From: Panulirus ornatus
Lineage: Eukaryota; Arthropoda; Malacostraca; Decapoda; Palinuridae
DNA length: 64,000 nucleotides
Direction of reading: 5' to 3'
Assembly (NCBI RefSeq): GCF_036320965.1
Contig: NC_092251.1
Span: 6,752,001 to 6,816,000, forward strand
A program made the translations under genes and the position numbers. This document shows positions 36,942 through 49,022 of the stretch, one piece after another (position 1 is the stretch's first letter; each line of letters begins with the position of its first letter). Under the pieces are notes generated by a model that was not told the origin of the DNA, ran no database searches, and worked only from the letters and a program-made list of their open reading frames with translations.

Positions 36942-37139
36942 GTGAGTAAAGAGGCTCATTATTTAAGAATGCATCCTTTTTGATTTAAAGCCTCATCTTT
37001 TCAGTAATGTTATAGCGTCTGCAGCATGTACAGTATTGTATTTTAAGGTCATCATGGGAAATAGGAAAGTTTGTGAAAAATAGGTCATTTAAAAATTTTG
37101 GATGCTGTTTTCAGAGGATTTTTGTAGGAATATGCTTCC

Positions 37140-37304
37140 TTTACTTTGTTCCAATTTGTCTCCAACCAATTGCTTTCCTCTCACCCTACTCATACACATG
37201 CCTTACATCCTTAGTAAAAACTTTTCACTGCTTCTAGCAACTTACCTACCACACCATATACACCAGTCAACAACACAGTCACCCCCTTAATAAATTCCAC
37301 TGCA
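37140..37304 (-). mobile_element. Inverted RTE-like LINE fragment at the 5' side of a plus copy
   Basis: The minus strand reads 'AVEFIKG' then, after an internal deletion, 'GKLLEAVKSFY' and 'GCKACV', all RT-region sequence. It is followed at once by the plus-oriented body at 37305. This layout matches a 5' inversion made during LINE insertion. Confidence 0.7.
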
Positions 37305-38870
37305 AGGCAGTGGGTTTGGATGGTATTGCAGTGGAATTTATAAAAAAAGGGGATGTCTGTATTGTTGACTGGTTGGTAAGGTTATTAAATGTATGTATGA
37401 TTCATGGTGAGGTGCCTGAGGACTGGCGGAATGCTTGCATAGTGCCATTGCACACAGGCAAAGGGGATAAGAGTGAGTGCCCAAATTACAGAGGTATAAG
37501 TTTGTTGAGTTTTCCTGGGAAATCATATGGGAGGATATTGATTGAGAGGGTGAAGTTATGTACAGAGCATCAGACTGGGGAAGAGCAGTGTGGTTTCAGA
37601 AGTGGTAGAGGATATGTGGATCAGGTGTTTGCTTTGAAGAATGTATGTGAGAAATACTTAGAAAAGCAAATGGATTTGTATGTAGCATCTATGGATCTAG
37701 AGAAGGCATATGATAGAGTTGATAGAGATGCTCTGTGGAAGGTATTAAGATTATATGGTGTGGGAGGCAAGTTGCTAGAAGCAGCGAAAAGTTTTTATCG
37801 AGTAGGAAGAGAGGAAAGTGATTGGTTCTCAGTGAATGTTGGTTTGCGGCAGGGGTGAGTGATGTCTCCGTGGTTGTTTAATTTGGGGTTGTTAGGGAGG
37901 TAAATGCAAGAGTTTTGTAGAGAGGGGCAAGTGTGCTGTCTGTTGTGGATGAGAGAGCTTGGGAAGTGAGTCAGTTGTTGTTTGCTGATGATACAGCGCT
38001 GTTGGCGGATTTGGGTGAGAAACTGCAGAAGCTGATGACTGAGTTTGGTAAAGTGTGTGAAAGAAGAAAGCTGAGAGTAAATGTGAATAAGAGCAAGGTT
38101 ATTAGGTACAGTAGGGTTGAGGGACAAGTCAATTGGGAGGTAAGTTTGATTGGAGAAAAACTGGAGGAAGTGAAGTGTTTAAGATACCTGGGAGTGGACT
38201 TGGCAGCGGATGGAACCATGGAAACGGAAGTGAGTTACAGGGTGGGGGAGGGGGCGAAAGTTCTGGAAGCATTGAAAAATGTGTGGGAGACGAGAACATT
38301 ATCTCGGAAAGCAAAAATGGGTATGTTTGAAGGAATAGTGGTTCCAGCAATGTTATATGGTTGCTAGGCATGGGCTATAGATAGAGTTGTGCGTGGGAGG
38401 GTGGATGTGTTGGAAATGTGACATTTGAGGACAATATGTGGTGTGAGGTGGTTTGGTCGAGTAAGTAATGAAAAGGTAAGAGAGATGTGTGGTAATAAAA
38501 GGAGTGTGGTTCAGAGAGCAGAAGAGGGTGTATTGAAATGGTTTGGTCACATGGAGAGAATGAGTGAGGAAAGATTGACAAAGAGGATATATGTGTCAGA
38601 GGTGGAGGTAACGAGAAGTGGGAGACCAAATTGAAGGTGGAAGGATGGAGTGAAAAAGATTTTGAGCGATCAGGGCCTGAACATGCAGGAGGATGAAAGG
38701 CATGCAAGGAATAGAGTGAATTGGAACGATGTGGTATACCGGGGTCGATTTGCTGTCAATGGATTGAACCAGGGCATGTGGAGCGTCTGGGGTAAACCGT
38801 GGAAAGTTTTGTGGGGCCTGGATGTTGAAAGGGAACTGTGGTTTCGGTGCATCATACATGACAGCTAGAG
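37305..38870 (+). mobile_element. RTE-like LINE RT, long but broken copy in intron of gene 1
   Basis: The frame 37310-37858 reads 'GLDGIAVEFIKKGDVCIVDW', 'GEVPEDWRNACIVPLHTGKG', 'EEQCGFRSGRGYVDQVFALK', 'DLYVASMDLEKAYDRVDRDA' and 'FSVNVGLRQG', then a TGA. The next frame (37933-38367) has the catalytic box 'LLFADDTALLADLGEKLQKL' and 'LRYLGVDLAADGTMETEV'. 38425-38634 has 'KWFGHMERMSEERLTKRIYV'. Small deletions and stops make it inactive, but it covers more of the RT N-terminus than the intact-frame copy at 50702. The tail continues to about 39180. Confidence 0.85.
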
Positions 38871-39199
38871 ACTGAGTGTGAGCGAATGTGGCCTTTGTTG
38901 TCTTTTCCAAGCACTACCTCATGTGCATGCGGGTGAAGGGGGTTGTCATTTCATGTGTGGCAGGATGGTGACGGGAATGAATGAAGGCAGCAAGTATGAA
39001 TTATGTACATGTGTATATTTGTATATGTCTGTGTATGTATATATATATATATGTATACGTTGAAATGTATAGGTATACATATGTGCATGTGTGTACGTAT
39101 ATGTGGGTGGGTTGGGCCATTTTTTTCGTCTGTTTCCTTGCGCTACCTTGTTAACGTGGGAGACAGCGACAAAGTATAATAGAATAAAAAATAGAATAA

Positions 39200-39660
39200 A
39201 GGAAGAGGGGAGAGCGATTGGATTCCAGTGAAGGTCAGTCTGTGGCAGGGGTGTGTGATGTCCCCATGGTTGTTTAGTTGGTTTTTGAATGGGGTGTTTA
39301 GGGGGATAAATGCAAGTTTTTGAGAGAGGGGTGAGTATGCAGTCTGTTGGGGATGAGAGGGCCTGGGAAGTAAGTCAGTTGTAGTTTGCCAATGATACAG
39401 CACTGGTGGCTGATTCAAGTGAGAAACTGCAGAAGTTGGTGACTGAGTTTGAAAGGAGAAATGTGAGAGTAAATGTGAATAAGAGCAAAGTTATTTGGTT
39501 CAACAGGTTTGAGGGACAATTTAGGTGGGATGTAAGTTTGAATGGAGAAAAATTGGAGGAAGTGAAGTGTTTTAGGTATCTGGGAGTGGACTTGGCAGCG
39601 AATGGAACCATGGAATCTAAAGTGAGTCATAGGGTGGGGGAGATGGCAGAAGCGCTCATT
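39200..39660 (+). mobile_element. RTE-like LINE fragment, catalytic region
   Basis: Plus-strand frames read 'SLWQGCVMSPWLF', a damaged catalytic box at about 39380-39400 and 'CFRYLGVDLAANGTMESKV'. It follows the tail of the previous copy and stops about 140 nt before the next gene 1 exon. It is inactive. Confidence 0.75.
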
Positions 39661-39799
39661 TGAATTTTACAGGTTGCTGATATAGTATAGGGGACTTGTT
39701 TAAGAGATCAAGGCAGTTCACAAGCAAAATATAAAGGTATGTCTAATTGTTAGGGTATTGAAAATGAAATTTGGATGAAAATCCATCATACTTCTTCAG

Positions 39800-39950
39800 G
39801 GCACTACAAAAGGCTGTATTACTGAACTTTGTGGTCTCCTTGGTTTGCTGCGATTAGAAAACGGTAATCAAGTGTATTTCTCAAGAGAACACTGCTTTTT
39901 ATATGGAATTTGCCTGAAGAAGGTGGACCTTAGCCATATCTTATATGTTG
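39800..39950 (+). CDS. Gene 1 exon, first half of the last module
   Basis: The exon lies between 'cttcttcag' (39799) and the strong donor 'gtaagt' (39951). Its 151 nt read 'GTTKGCITELCGLLGLLRLE' and then 'NQVYFSREHCFLYGICLKK', ending in phase 1. The 'G-x-I ... VYF' pattern is the opening of the same module found in the giant exon. Gene 1 modules are otherwise not split, so an intron inside this last one is unusual. The exon is supported by module similarity, both splice sites and matching phase. Confidence 0.8.
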
Positions 39951-40539
39951 GTAAGTAAATTATTGTGATGATTTATAGTCTCTAGGGCAGTGTTGTCTAG
40001 TTTAAACTGGGGTGCATTGTACCCTTGAGGGTTTGCAGCATTGTTCAAATGGGTAAATGAGAAGATAACTTTACTGAGCATGTGTATATGTGCATGGGTG
40101 ATTTTTTAAGAATATAGAATAACTGAATAACCACAACACTTACGCAGTTTCCAACTTAAGTGAATGACAAGAGTACGAATTAAGATGAACAAGAAAGAAA
40201 TTAAAGGGAGATGGGAGTAAGGGGTAGGGAGACCAAAAGATGGTTAAAATGTGATAGCTGTAGCAGCTGCAGCAGCAATGCAAGTGAAGGAAATCAAGCA
40301 GCCATGAAGAAAAGTATAACAGACCTACCTATATATTGGCAATACAAGGAAGATTATGTGCTTTTTTATTTTATTCTATGAATTCTGATCCTCTGGAAGT
40401 TTTGTGCTTCTTTTGTTGGGAGAGGTTGGCCAACAGTAGTTTTGAAACAGCTCACCTCCAATGACACTTTAACACACAACATTAGTGTCATGTTGGCAAA
40501 TTGATGAAGATTTTTAAAAGAAAACTTTCTGATTTTGAA

Positions 40540-42003
40540 TGATCCTAGACAACAATTATGAAAGCCTCCACAACATCATGCAAAGCTCTGGAAGCATCTA
40601 TAGCAGTATCTGTATTAGTTGCTAAAGCTAAAAGGCCTTTTAATGAAGCTGTAGAGCTGATATTGCTAGCTGCAGTTGTGATGGCTGAAAAATTGCTTGA
40701 TAAAAAGGCAGCTGGCCTACTAAAGGCTGTTTCTTTGTCACACATCTGTTTCTCAAAAGGTAAATGAAATGAGTGCAGATTTTATTGACGAATTGACTGA
40801 TGTCAGTGGACAGGCTCAACTTGCCTCATTTATGAGATACATTGATGGAGATGATATAAATGAACATGTTTTTTTTTGCAAAAAATTGGAACTCTGAACT
40901 GGGGAAGCCATATTCATTGTCATTAATCAGTTCTTCTCTGAAGGATTAGTTGGAAATCATGCATTAGCGTGTATACAGACATTTTTGCATCTATGAGCAG
41001 GAAAGTGAAGGGACTTATTGCATGGATTAAGAAGGAAAATCTTGATGTTGAGTGGACTCATTGCATCATTCACAGAGAATCATTAGCATCAAAAATAATG
41101 AGTTCAGTTACATGGGATATTGAATGATGGCATCAAAGTAATCAACTTTATGCAGTCAAGGCCACTTAATGCTCACCTTTTTTGCATACTGTGCGAAAAG
41201 CATAGGATCTGAGCACACACAGTTTTTACTGCACACACAAGTGCACTGGTTGTCGACTGGGAGGGTACTCACCAGGTTGTTCAAGTTGCAAGATAAGGTA
41301 GGCTCCTTTTTATCTAAACATGGATCTCCTTTTGCCACATTTTCTGAAACACTTAGCTTGCACAAATGGCATATCTTGCAGACATATTCAGCAAACTGAA
41401 TGAGTTGAATATGTCTATGCTGGGCAGTGATGTGAACATTCTTAACTTATAAAGTTGGTGGTTTTCAAAAGAAAATAGAGTTGTGGAAGGAGATATGCTC
41501 AGGTGGAGATTTAATGTGTCTCCCTCTGTCACATGCTTATTTTTCCAGTAACAGTGATAAGAGACTGTGAAAATAGTTATTGTGGAACATTTGACCAACT
41601 TTATGTGCTTTTAAGTGTTACTTTCCTGACATATATGAGAGATCTGTACAGCTGGATTAGGTTAGAAATCCTTTCCGCCTGTCTGAAAATAAAATAAAGT
41701 TTTGTATTTGCCTTCAGGAAGCACTATTAGAAGTGTGTTCAGACCATGGCCTCAAACTGATATTTGAAAACTCAACCCTCACACAGTTCTGGGGCTGTGC
41801 AAAGAAGGAGCACCCTGACTTGGAAAAGAAGTCTTTGGAAAACTTTCTGCCCTTTGGGTCTACTTACCTCTTTGAAGCATCTTTCAATGCAATGAGCATT
41901 ATCAAGTCAAAACAGAGAAACAAACTAAATATAAACATGGAACAAAGCCTGATTACTGCAGTAGCCTCGCTTCTACACAGAATGGCAAAAATCATCTTTT
42001 AAC
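40540..42003 (+). mobile_element. Dead hAT transposase, ZBED5/SCAND3-like
   Basis: Frames broken by stops keep the order of a hAT-type transposase. 'MAEKLLDKKAAGLLKAVSLS' lies near 40681-40740 and 'MQSRPLNAHLFCILCEKHR' near 41150-41205. 'LLHTQVHWLSTGRVLTRLFK' lies near 41228-41287. The C-terminal dimerisation region reads 'EHPDLEKKSLENFLPFGSTY' and 'LFEASFNAMSIIKSKQRNKL' at 41809-41925. Many stops make it non-functional. It sits in the intron between 39951 and 43155. Terminal inverted repeats were not identified. Confidence 0.8.
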
Positions 42004-43155
42004 ATCAACCCCACATTTCACATTGAGTTGTTAGTAATTTTCAAGTATCTTTATGTTATTTCTTTAGTCTTTTTCCTTTAGTATACTGAATGATAATTTA
42101 TTGTCCAGCACTCAAATTATGCAAACTTGATATGATTTGCATTGTCCTTCCAAATAGTGAGTTTAATCAGTCATGGGGATACTTAATTGTAGAAGAAGGT
42201 AACAAGGGGTACAATAGGCAAAAAAGTTTGGACAAACTCTAGAGAATAGTATTTCAAATGCAAAACAAGATTGGTGGTTTTCATTTTCACTTTTCTTGCT
42301 AGTGGATACTTATCGAAAATGCTCTTCCTGATCATTTAGGTCATCAAACAGTCTTTGTTTTTTGTGCAGGTTTACTGTGTGCACATAACTTGCAGATTAG
42401 CAACCATAGGCATAAAATGGTGGTTATAAAGGTATAGAGGAGAGGAGAATTTTAGCCCATTTTTATCTGGCAATGGAAGAGACCTCTCTAGGCTACCAAT
42501 GGTATGGTAAGTCAGCTAGATATTTAAAAAGTGGCAGTTGAATTTAACTCATCAGGTGATTTGGGTTGCTGTTACCTTAGAGCATATTAGTGTATGTGGA
42601 TTGCAGTTTGAAGGTTGAATATCCATTTGACTTATTATAGGATTAGTATCCTTGTTGAGGTCTTCTCCATCACCAGGCAGGTGCAGAATACAGCTGTGCT
42701 TACCTTAGTATCCCTACAAATGGTATTTGAGGTGCATATCCTATGACTTATCAAATCATATGTAATCATATGTAATGTTGTTTGATGAAAAGGAAGAATT
42801 GTTATCATATGTATCACTTAGCAGAAATGATGAGAATAAAAGTTGAAATTTGAATGAATAACAGACACAGAATTTATTGATTGGGTGTAAGGAGGGAGGG
42901 AGGCCAGCATGGAGTCCATGTTCAGTTTCTCCATTCTTTTTCTGTTGCTTACTGCATGGGTGAAACCTACCATATGTTTTCAGGAAATGTTAGATAAAAC
43001 TTGCATGAGTAAATATGCTCACATGAGCCTGAGCTTAGTTGAGGACAGACATGAGCTTCCTAGAATATTAAGTTGAGTTGATCTCTGTTTACAGATGCTC
43101 TTTTCCCAATATATTTTATTTGCATCATTTGTTATTTTTTCACCTATATTTTCAG
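42004..43155. other. Rest of gene 1 intron, no other feature
   Basis: AT-rich intron sequence, ending in the acceptor 'tatattttcag' at 43155. No other gene or clear repeat is seen. Confidence 0.6.
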
Positions 43156-43310
43156 GAATGGAAGTAGATTATGAAATGACTGATGATGGCAAGGATGTTA
43201 AAGGTGTTTGGGCTGGAAGTACTTTTTCTGTTAATCCCTCAGGCCTCTTAGCAAAGCTAAGTGATTGGTGTGAGGCACACCGTGTACCAAGGGCTACAGC
43301 TGACTTGCTA
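43156..43310 (+). CDS. Gene 1 exon, second half of the last module
   Basis: The exon lies between 'tatattttcag' and the strong donor 'gtaagt' (43311). Two bases complete the split Gly codon from the previous exon, and 51 codons follow: 'MEVDYEMTDDGKDVKGVWAG', then 'LLAKLSDWCEAHRVPRATAD'. 'VGMEVDYEM...VKGVWAG' is the second half of the module (compare 'EGTDVYFDA' and 'VVWQETKP'). The remaining 28 residues are a helix-like C-terminal segment not seen elsewhere. It ends in phase 0. The frame also extends upstream into the intron, where an ATG at 43095 is not a real start. Confidence 0.8.
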
Positions 43311-44150
43311 GTAAGTTATTTCGTTTCTTTGATTTCCATTCTTTTGATTTTGAAAGCCATGAATAAAAGCATTCCCAGTAGGTAAAGGATTTTTTATGCA
43401 AAATGTTTCTTAAAAACTATGTTTGTGATTTCAGTAGCCTTACTGACTGGGTGAATAAAATGTTATGGATTTTGCGCATAAGATTAAGGTGTACATCCCC
43501 AGAATCATTGTTTATAGCCTCATGAAATGTTGTTAGTTGTCTTAAGAAATATGTCCTTAAAATTTGCTCAAAAAAATTTTGTAGCTAGAACAAACTGGTG
43601 TGTTAAATGTTCTAGCCATTGGTTCTTACAGAAAACTAAGAATCTTGCAAAACTGAAAATCTTTCAATATGCATATATTTGTCACCATAAATCTCAGGGC
43701 CTCTTCTCTACTGGTACAAGTATAAGAAAACAGACTGCTTTAGAAAATCTTTATAATATCAATAATGATATCAGAAAGTGGGTAATTTTTATTCTGTGAA
43801 GCATACTTCTGGATTATTTGCAAAAAAATTGCAGCCAACAAGGGGAAGAGTATGATCATTATTTTCATTAAAGATGCTGTTAATCTTTAGAACTCCCAAC
43901 GTTGCAGTCATATCATGCATTACTTATCCATGACTGATTATACTGTAGCTCTTCTTAGTTCCACATCAGGGTTTTTGTTAGTTGTGATGTATATTTCAAT
44001 AAGTATTTTGGAAGAGGATAGATGATATCAGCACGTATGAGAACATTCATAGTAATTTCAATTTAGCACTCTGTAATTGAATCGTTTTCATTAATTTAAT
44101 AATCATTTTAAAAACCTGTGTCTCAAATACCTTCCATCCCCTAGGAAATC
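43311..44150. other. Gene 1 intron sequence
   Basis: No gene or recognisable repeat is seen. Short open frames here have no supporting features. Confidence 0.5.
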
Positions 44151-44799
44151 TGAAGGGTGCTGAAGAAAAGTTTCAGTGCTTCTGAAACACACCTCCCTGA
44201 CATACTCCATACCCCTCACATACTTTTGGGACCTTTTCCCAATACATTCCCTTCATTTCTGTACTTGGATACCAGCATTTTCCCCTTACTTACATGTGTA
44301 AATGAATTGTACAGAGTAAGGATTAGTTTCTTTGACTTGAATTCAGGTGCCATTCCATTGATACTTTATTTTTTCAGTGTTCAGATTGCTTGGCTTTAGG
44401 TCTTTAAAGATTATGAAACTTAAGCCTTTTTTCTTTTTGTTATACTGTAGCTTAGCAGAATTCATATTGTAGTTTGTGTTCACTGCCTTTGTTTAAAACA
44501 TTAACCTTAATGATATTAGAATTCATATTTTACCTCTGAGCCCATGCAATCAGAGTGTCTGAGTCAGTTTACAACTTAAAACGTTCAGTATCCACAATTA
44601 CAGTCCATTGTAGTTTAGTGTCATCTGTATATTTTGATATTTCACAACATAGCCAATTGTTAGCTTCAATGATGTCTGCCGGAAAGAGAATTAACCCACA
44701 GACTGATCAATTACTGATCATGTTACATCAAGCTCTTTTGAGGCTTGACTCTTTTTCACTTTTTTATGTTTATAGTTGATTTACCAGTGTTTTAGTTAC

Positions 44800-45010
44800 T
44801 GAATGTATAGTACCATATGGTTTAAAGTTTGTCCGTAATCTTTGACAAGGGACATTGTTAAGTGCTTCTTGAAAATCCAACTAAATGACACCAATCATTT
44901 ATGTTTGTAGATGTGCAGATTTTATAAAGAAAAAAAAAATGTAGGTTTCTCATGCATGAACATTTACTTCAAAAAGCATTCTTCAAATTTTTGATCAAAT
45001 AATGGTCCTG
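44800..45010 (-). mobile_element. Eroded CR1/jockey-type LINE RT fragment
   Basis: On the minus strand the text reads roughly 'HGLHEKPTFF', then 'WIFKKHLTMSLVKDYGQT'. In another frame 'LDFQEALNNVPCQRL' resembles the RT motif 'LDFxKAFDxVPHxRL'. The piece is short and heavily decayed. Neighbouring sequence from 44150 may belong to it but cannot be read. Confidence 0.45.
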
Positions 45011-45420
45011 TGATTGATATAGAATCTTATTTTGAGTGATAATTTATGTAGGTTTGCCAGCTATAGACATCAAGTGAATTTGTAGGGATAATAAATGAGG
45101 TATGGACATTAAGTGATAAGGTGCGTATAGAAACAGAGTAAAACTAGAATACTCTGTCAAACCAAGATTAATCTTCCATTAATGAGTTATTCAATAATTA
45201 ACCCCAATTACAGGTCTAAAGGTTGATATGCAGATTATTGATATACAGATAAGGCTAACATGAATGATTAGATAAACATGCAGATAAGCTGACACACAAC
45301 ACAGATAATCACTGAGCTTACCCCCTTTGAATCAAGAGCTCCACAGCCGCCCTCTTCTAGCTTACCTTTCATGTAGACTGCAGGCATGGCTCGCAATTTC
45401 CTCATTTATACTGTTACTCT

Positions 45421-45545
45421 AAGGACAGGCAGGAAGGATAGTAAGGAGTAGGGAATCAGGATGGAGTGGCGTATACTGTTCCAATAAGAATAACCAGGAA
45501 GGGTAGTAAGGAGTAGGAACCAGGATGAAGTGGGATGATGAGAGG
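45421..45545. repeat. Two-copy direct repeat of about 70 bp
   Basis: 'aggaaggatagtaaggagta' at about 45430 recurs as 'aggaagggtagtaaggagta' at about 45497, each followed by 'accaggatgaagtgg' or its variant. Intronic local duplication. Confidence 0.65.
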
Positions 45546-46009
45546 ATAGAGGAAGAGGAGGTGGCATAGTGGTCCTGATTGTATGAACCTGGGAAGGGAC
45601 TTGACTCAGATGTCAAAACAGCAAGAGGTCACTGTGCTATCCCCGGTGATTTAGCACCACACTGAGGGAAGGGATAGAGAGAAAGCTATAACAGTGAGCT
45701 GTAAGCAATAAATCAGAATTTTAAGCCTTCACCAGTCTAATGCTTTTTCAGATACTCTTATGGGTCTATCTTTTGAAAAGGATTGGTTTTCTTTCCTCAA
45801 AACAGTAATCTTTCAGTTTCTTTTTGCTTATATCTTTGACATGTGAGAGGATGGTTGTGCATGCTCCACCCATCTGTGAAACTGAAATAAGATTACGTTT
45901 TTATAGTGGCCAACATGGCGTGGACAAAGTATGTACTTAACAAAGGTCATCATGACTGAAAGAAATAGAGTAAGAGAAAAACAGTGTCGAAATTAATTAG
46001 GACTCCTCA

Positions 46010-47030
46010 GATCTCTCTACACCTCACTCTTAAAAGTAGTAAGGTTGCAGGAAGAGGGAAACATGAAAGGGAAAAGAGAAAACCAGAGTTTACTTGTTTG
46101 TGAGAAGAAGGAGGTATCATAAGGATCAATCCTGGAATGGCTGATCTTCTCGGAGAAGTTGTTGGAAGTAGCATCCTGACTTGTGACTTGGATCCAAGCT
46201 TTGGTGGTGGAGATACATGGGGATACAAGAACAGTGGCCAAAATAGTATGTATAAAAGAGAGAAAATAGAGAGAGCAGCAACATTGCATTGTACAGAAAA
46301 GGATGGTTAAAAAGAGGTGATGTAAAGAATATTAATGAGGTTGAAGGATTTTGATTCCATTCTTGTAAGTAAAGAGGTGGAGGAATAGTCAACTCAGATT
46401 TGTTGGTAGTACTCCATACTAGGATGAATAAAAACCCCACCAATACCATGCACTTAGTTTTTAGGAAGTTGCCTTTGTGATGTTTATTATATTGGCTTTC
46501 CAAGATAGAGCCAAAGATATGGTTATGCCGAACATTTCTTATGTATTTCTTATGGTATTTTCAATATGAATTGAAGGGAAACAAATGACACAGAGATAGA
46601 GATACAAAGATAAGAATTTGTTGTAGCACTATTGAATACAACTAGATAAGAGCTTTTCCATTCTGAGATGCTGTGCAGATCCATACTAAGAGAGGAAATA
46701 TTATCAGCACAAGAAAGAGAATGAGAAGTAGGAGGGGAGGGAGAGAGTTGGTGCACAAAGTGGAACCATCAGCAGAAGATTGAATAGGGTTAGAAGCAGA
46801 TCATTTGTTGAGAGAAAAAAGAGATTGGCTGATAGTACAGAACCCAGAGGAACATCACTTCATAGGATGAGAGGAGATTGTAACTCTATTAATAACTACT
46901 GTAATGGAATGGACAGAGGAAACTATACTTTAGGAACCCGAGAGAAGTATAGAAACCAAAGGAAGGGAGTTTTATATACAAAGACTGGAGAAAGGTCAAT
47001 AGCTATGACTAGAGTTTTCCCAATTGCATG
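46010..47030 (-). mobile_element. Degenerate jockey/CR1-type LINE, 3' half, minus strand
   Basis: On the minus strand, 46756-46550 gives 'SLSMDLHSISEWKSSYLVVF' and 'NSATTNS', the region after the catalytic box. 46503-46126 ends 'SLFYTYYFGHCSCIPMYL'. 46289-46017 gives 'FFSQTSKLWFSLFPFMFPSS'. This is the C-terminal end of the LINE family also seen at 2640-5300 and 12050-13250. Stops are frequent. It is intronic to gene 1. Confidence 0.7.
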
Positions 47031-47104
47031 AGAGAGGAGGATCAGGGGTGATTCACATGGAAGAGATTATCACCGGTACATTTAGCAGTGTAAAATCTGC
47101 ACCA

Positions 47105-47330
47105 TATTGCCAAAAGGCAGGGCTACCACATAGTGTTCCCCGCAGGAACATGTAGAGTTATGAAGAATGAACTGTGAGTTGTGTTGTCAAGTGTTACGTG
47201 TGACAAGGAAGGATTGTATATTTGTACACAGAATGGCAGTAGTCCATGTGCAGGTTAGGGAGAAAGAAAAGTCAGTTACCTGGGTCAAAGGAGTACAACT
47301 TGACAACCACTGATATGCTGGCTCACTATG
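47105..47330 (+). repeat. Dispersed repeat, first copy at 22098-22310
   Basis: 'ccaaaaggcagggctaccac' to 'gagtacaacttgacaacca' is a diverged copy of the block at 22098-22310. It directly follows the LINE relic at 46010-47030, so it may be an internal or untranslated part of that element. Confidence 0.6.
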
Positions 47331-48938
47331 CAGCTGTCACTAACCCTCCCAGTACCCAGGCGGCTAGTGCAGGTAATGTGACTCCCTGGTCATTGACTGC
47401 TTACAACTACTACGTACAGAGACATTTGGCTTCAACTTTTTAGATATAACATTCATACTAATTCTATTGAACCAATTGTGTGATGTATTTGATGGTAATG
47501 CAAGTATATTACAAACAAACTTGTAGGCTTTATGATGTGTAACATGTAGCCAGAGCAAAATTTTTATCTTTGTCATCATAACATCATCCCCCAGTACTGG
47601 TTTTAGAACACTCATTGTCTCTTAAAATAGTCTAGGACCTTATGGCTAAAGTACAGAGAGACATTGTTTATGAGATTTTTATAGGTGGTGCACAATTTGG
47701 ATGACATGATGTCCATCTGCTTCAATTTTCTCCATAGTTTTGTTCTCTACCTCCTCGATAGCTTTGTGGAAACTTGACATCTTTTGTTATTTCTTCAAAA
47801 AAATACTGGGACAGTAGACTCTGAAAAAGCAGTTGCCTCTACTTCGTGAGGGAGAGCTGTTGTTTGTTCGACTTTGATATTAATATCTGCCATGGGTAAT
47901 ACAGTTCATAGTTGTGTATACTGTGTTCTGCCCAGAAAGTAAAAGAGAAAATTGTAGATATGGCAGAGTAATATGATATTCTTTGAGTAATACAAATATG
48001 TATGCAGTATCGAGTTTCATATAATCGCTCTTTGATATTTAAATACTAAAACTAAAGATATTCAAACCTACTAAATCATTTCAACTAAATTTTTAGTACT
48101 CATTAAACCTACAGAAATAGGCATGATTCTTGTTTTTGACAATAACATTGGTGTGGTTGCTGGTGTCCCAAATGTCAGAGAATCCATCATTTCAGTCTTA
48201 GCAGACAAAATGCTCTTGACGGGAGAACTGCTACTTCTAAAGTGCATCACCTTGCTGATTTCATGTAGGAGTGTGGGCTCTTATCTGGTCACTATCAACA
48301 AGCTGTGTACCTACATGCCAGCCAACAAACAATTTCAAAGTCCTCCATCCACTTCCACATTTTCAGCTTCCCAGGGCATCAAATTACCTTGCCATTTCTG
48401 CTAAATTGCTTATATCATTTTTACCTTTGGAAACATGCATGATTAAGATAACTAGTGGTGGAACACTGAACAACTCCCTGTTCATAGCAAACATGTAGAG
48501 TACTTTCTTTATGGTTCTTAATCTAAGAAAAGAACGCGAGGAATGGCATTAGTAGAAACAATGAACAATAAGGATCCTACCGAACAGCTAGACACTTTAA
48601 TGTTAATCTTAACTTTATGTGTTTGTTTGAGCACTTGGTCATAAGCATGCACATGTTGAATGTCTAAGTGTATTTGTATGTACATGTAAAGATACATATA
48701 TATCTCTAACTGATGGAGACACTCTGATGTCTCTGACCCTGGAGGTCCATACCTGGCGTGTCCGTAACTATAGGCAAGCAAGGATTAGAGATTGCTCATT
48801 GTCAAATCCTTTAGGACTTAATGAACTGTGAGCCAGAAGAGTACTCAAAAGACCATGCTCATGGAGAAGATAAGAGATGGCATAGGTTTACATTGATAGA
48901 TATTTTATGATATAGATTGATTCTAATATTTCATATAG
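47331..48938. other. Gene 1 intron sequence
   Basis: No gene is seen. It ends with the acceptor 'atttcatatag' at 48938. Confidence 0.5.
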
Positions 48939-49022
48939 TTGACAGATGCACGTTGGCTGTCTCCAGAACTTGACCCCACAGTCGATTATGGTGAAGAAAA
49001 GGAAGTGGTAGACCTGTTATGA
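48939..49022 (+). CDS. Gene 1 terminal exon, acidic C-terminus and stop
   Basis: After the acceptor 'atttcatatag' (48938) 27 codons and a TGA follow: 'LTDARWLSPELDPTVDYGEE', ending 'VVDLL'. It starts in phase 0, as the previous exon requires. The peptide is acidic and shows no module. A second AG seven bases downstream would give a different 21-codon end; I prefer the first because the peptide looks more natural. No clear AATAAA was seen close downstream, so the 3' end of the transcript is undefined. Confidence 0.55.
   Translation: MTDARWLSPELDPTVDYGEEKEVVDLL

Noticed and set aside
43095..43385. Small independent ORF
   Set aside because: Its central part is an internal exon of gene 1 with clear acceptor and donor. 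The ATG and stop lie in intron sequence.
48946..49011. Alternative acceptor for the gene 1 terminal exon
   Set aside because: The AG seven bases downstream also gives an open end, but the peptide is less natural; kept only as a secondary option.
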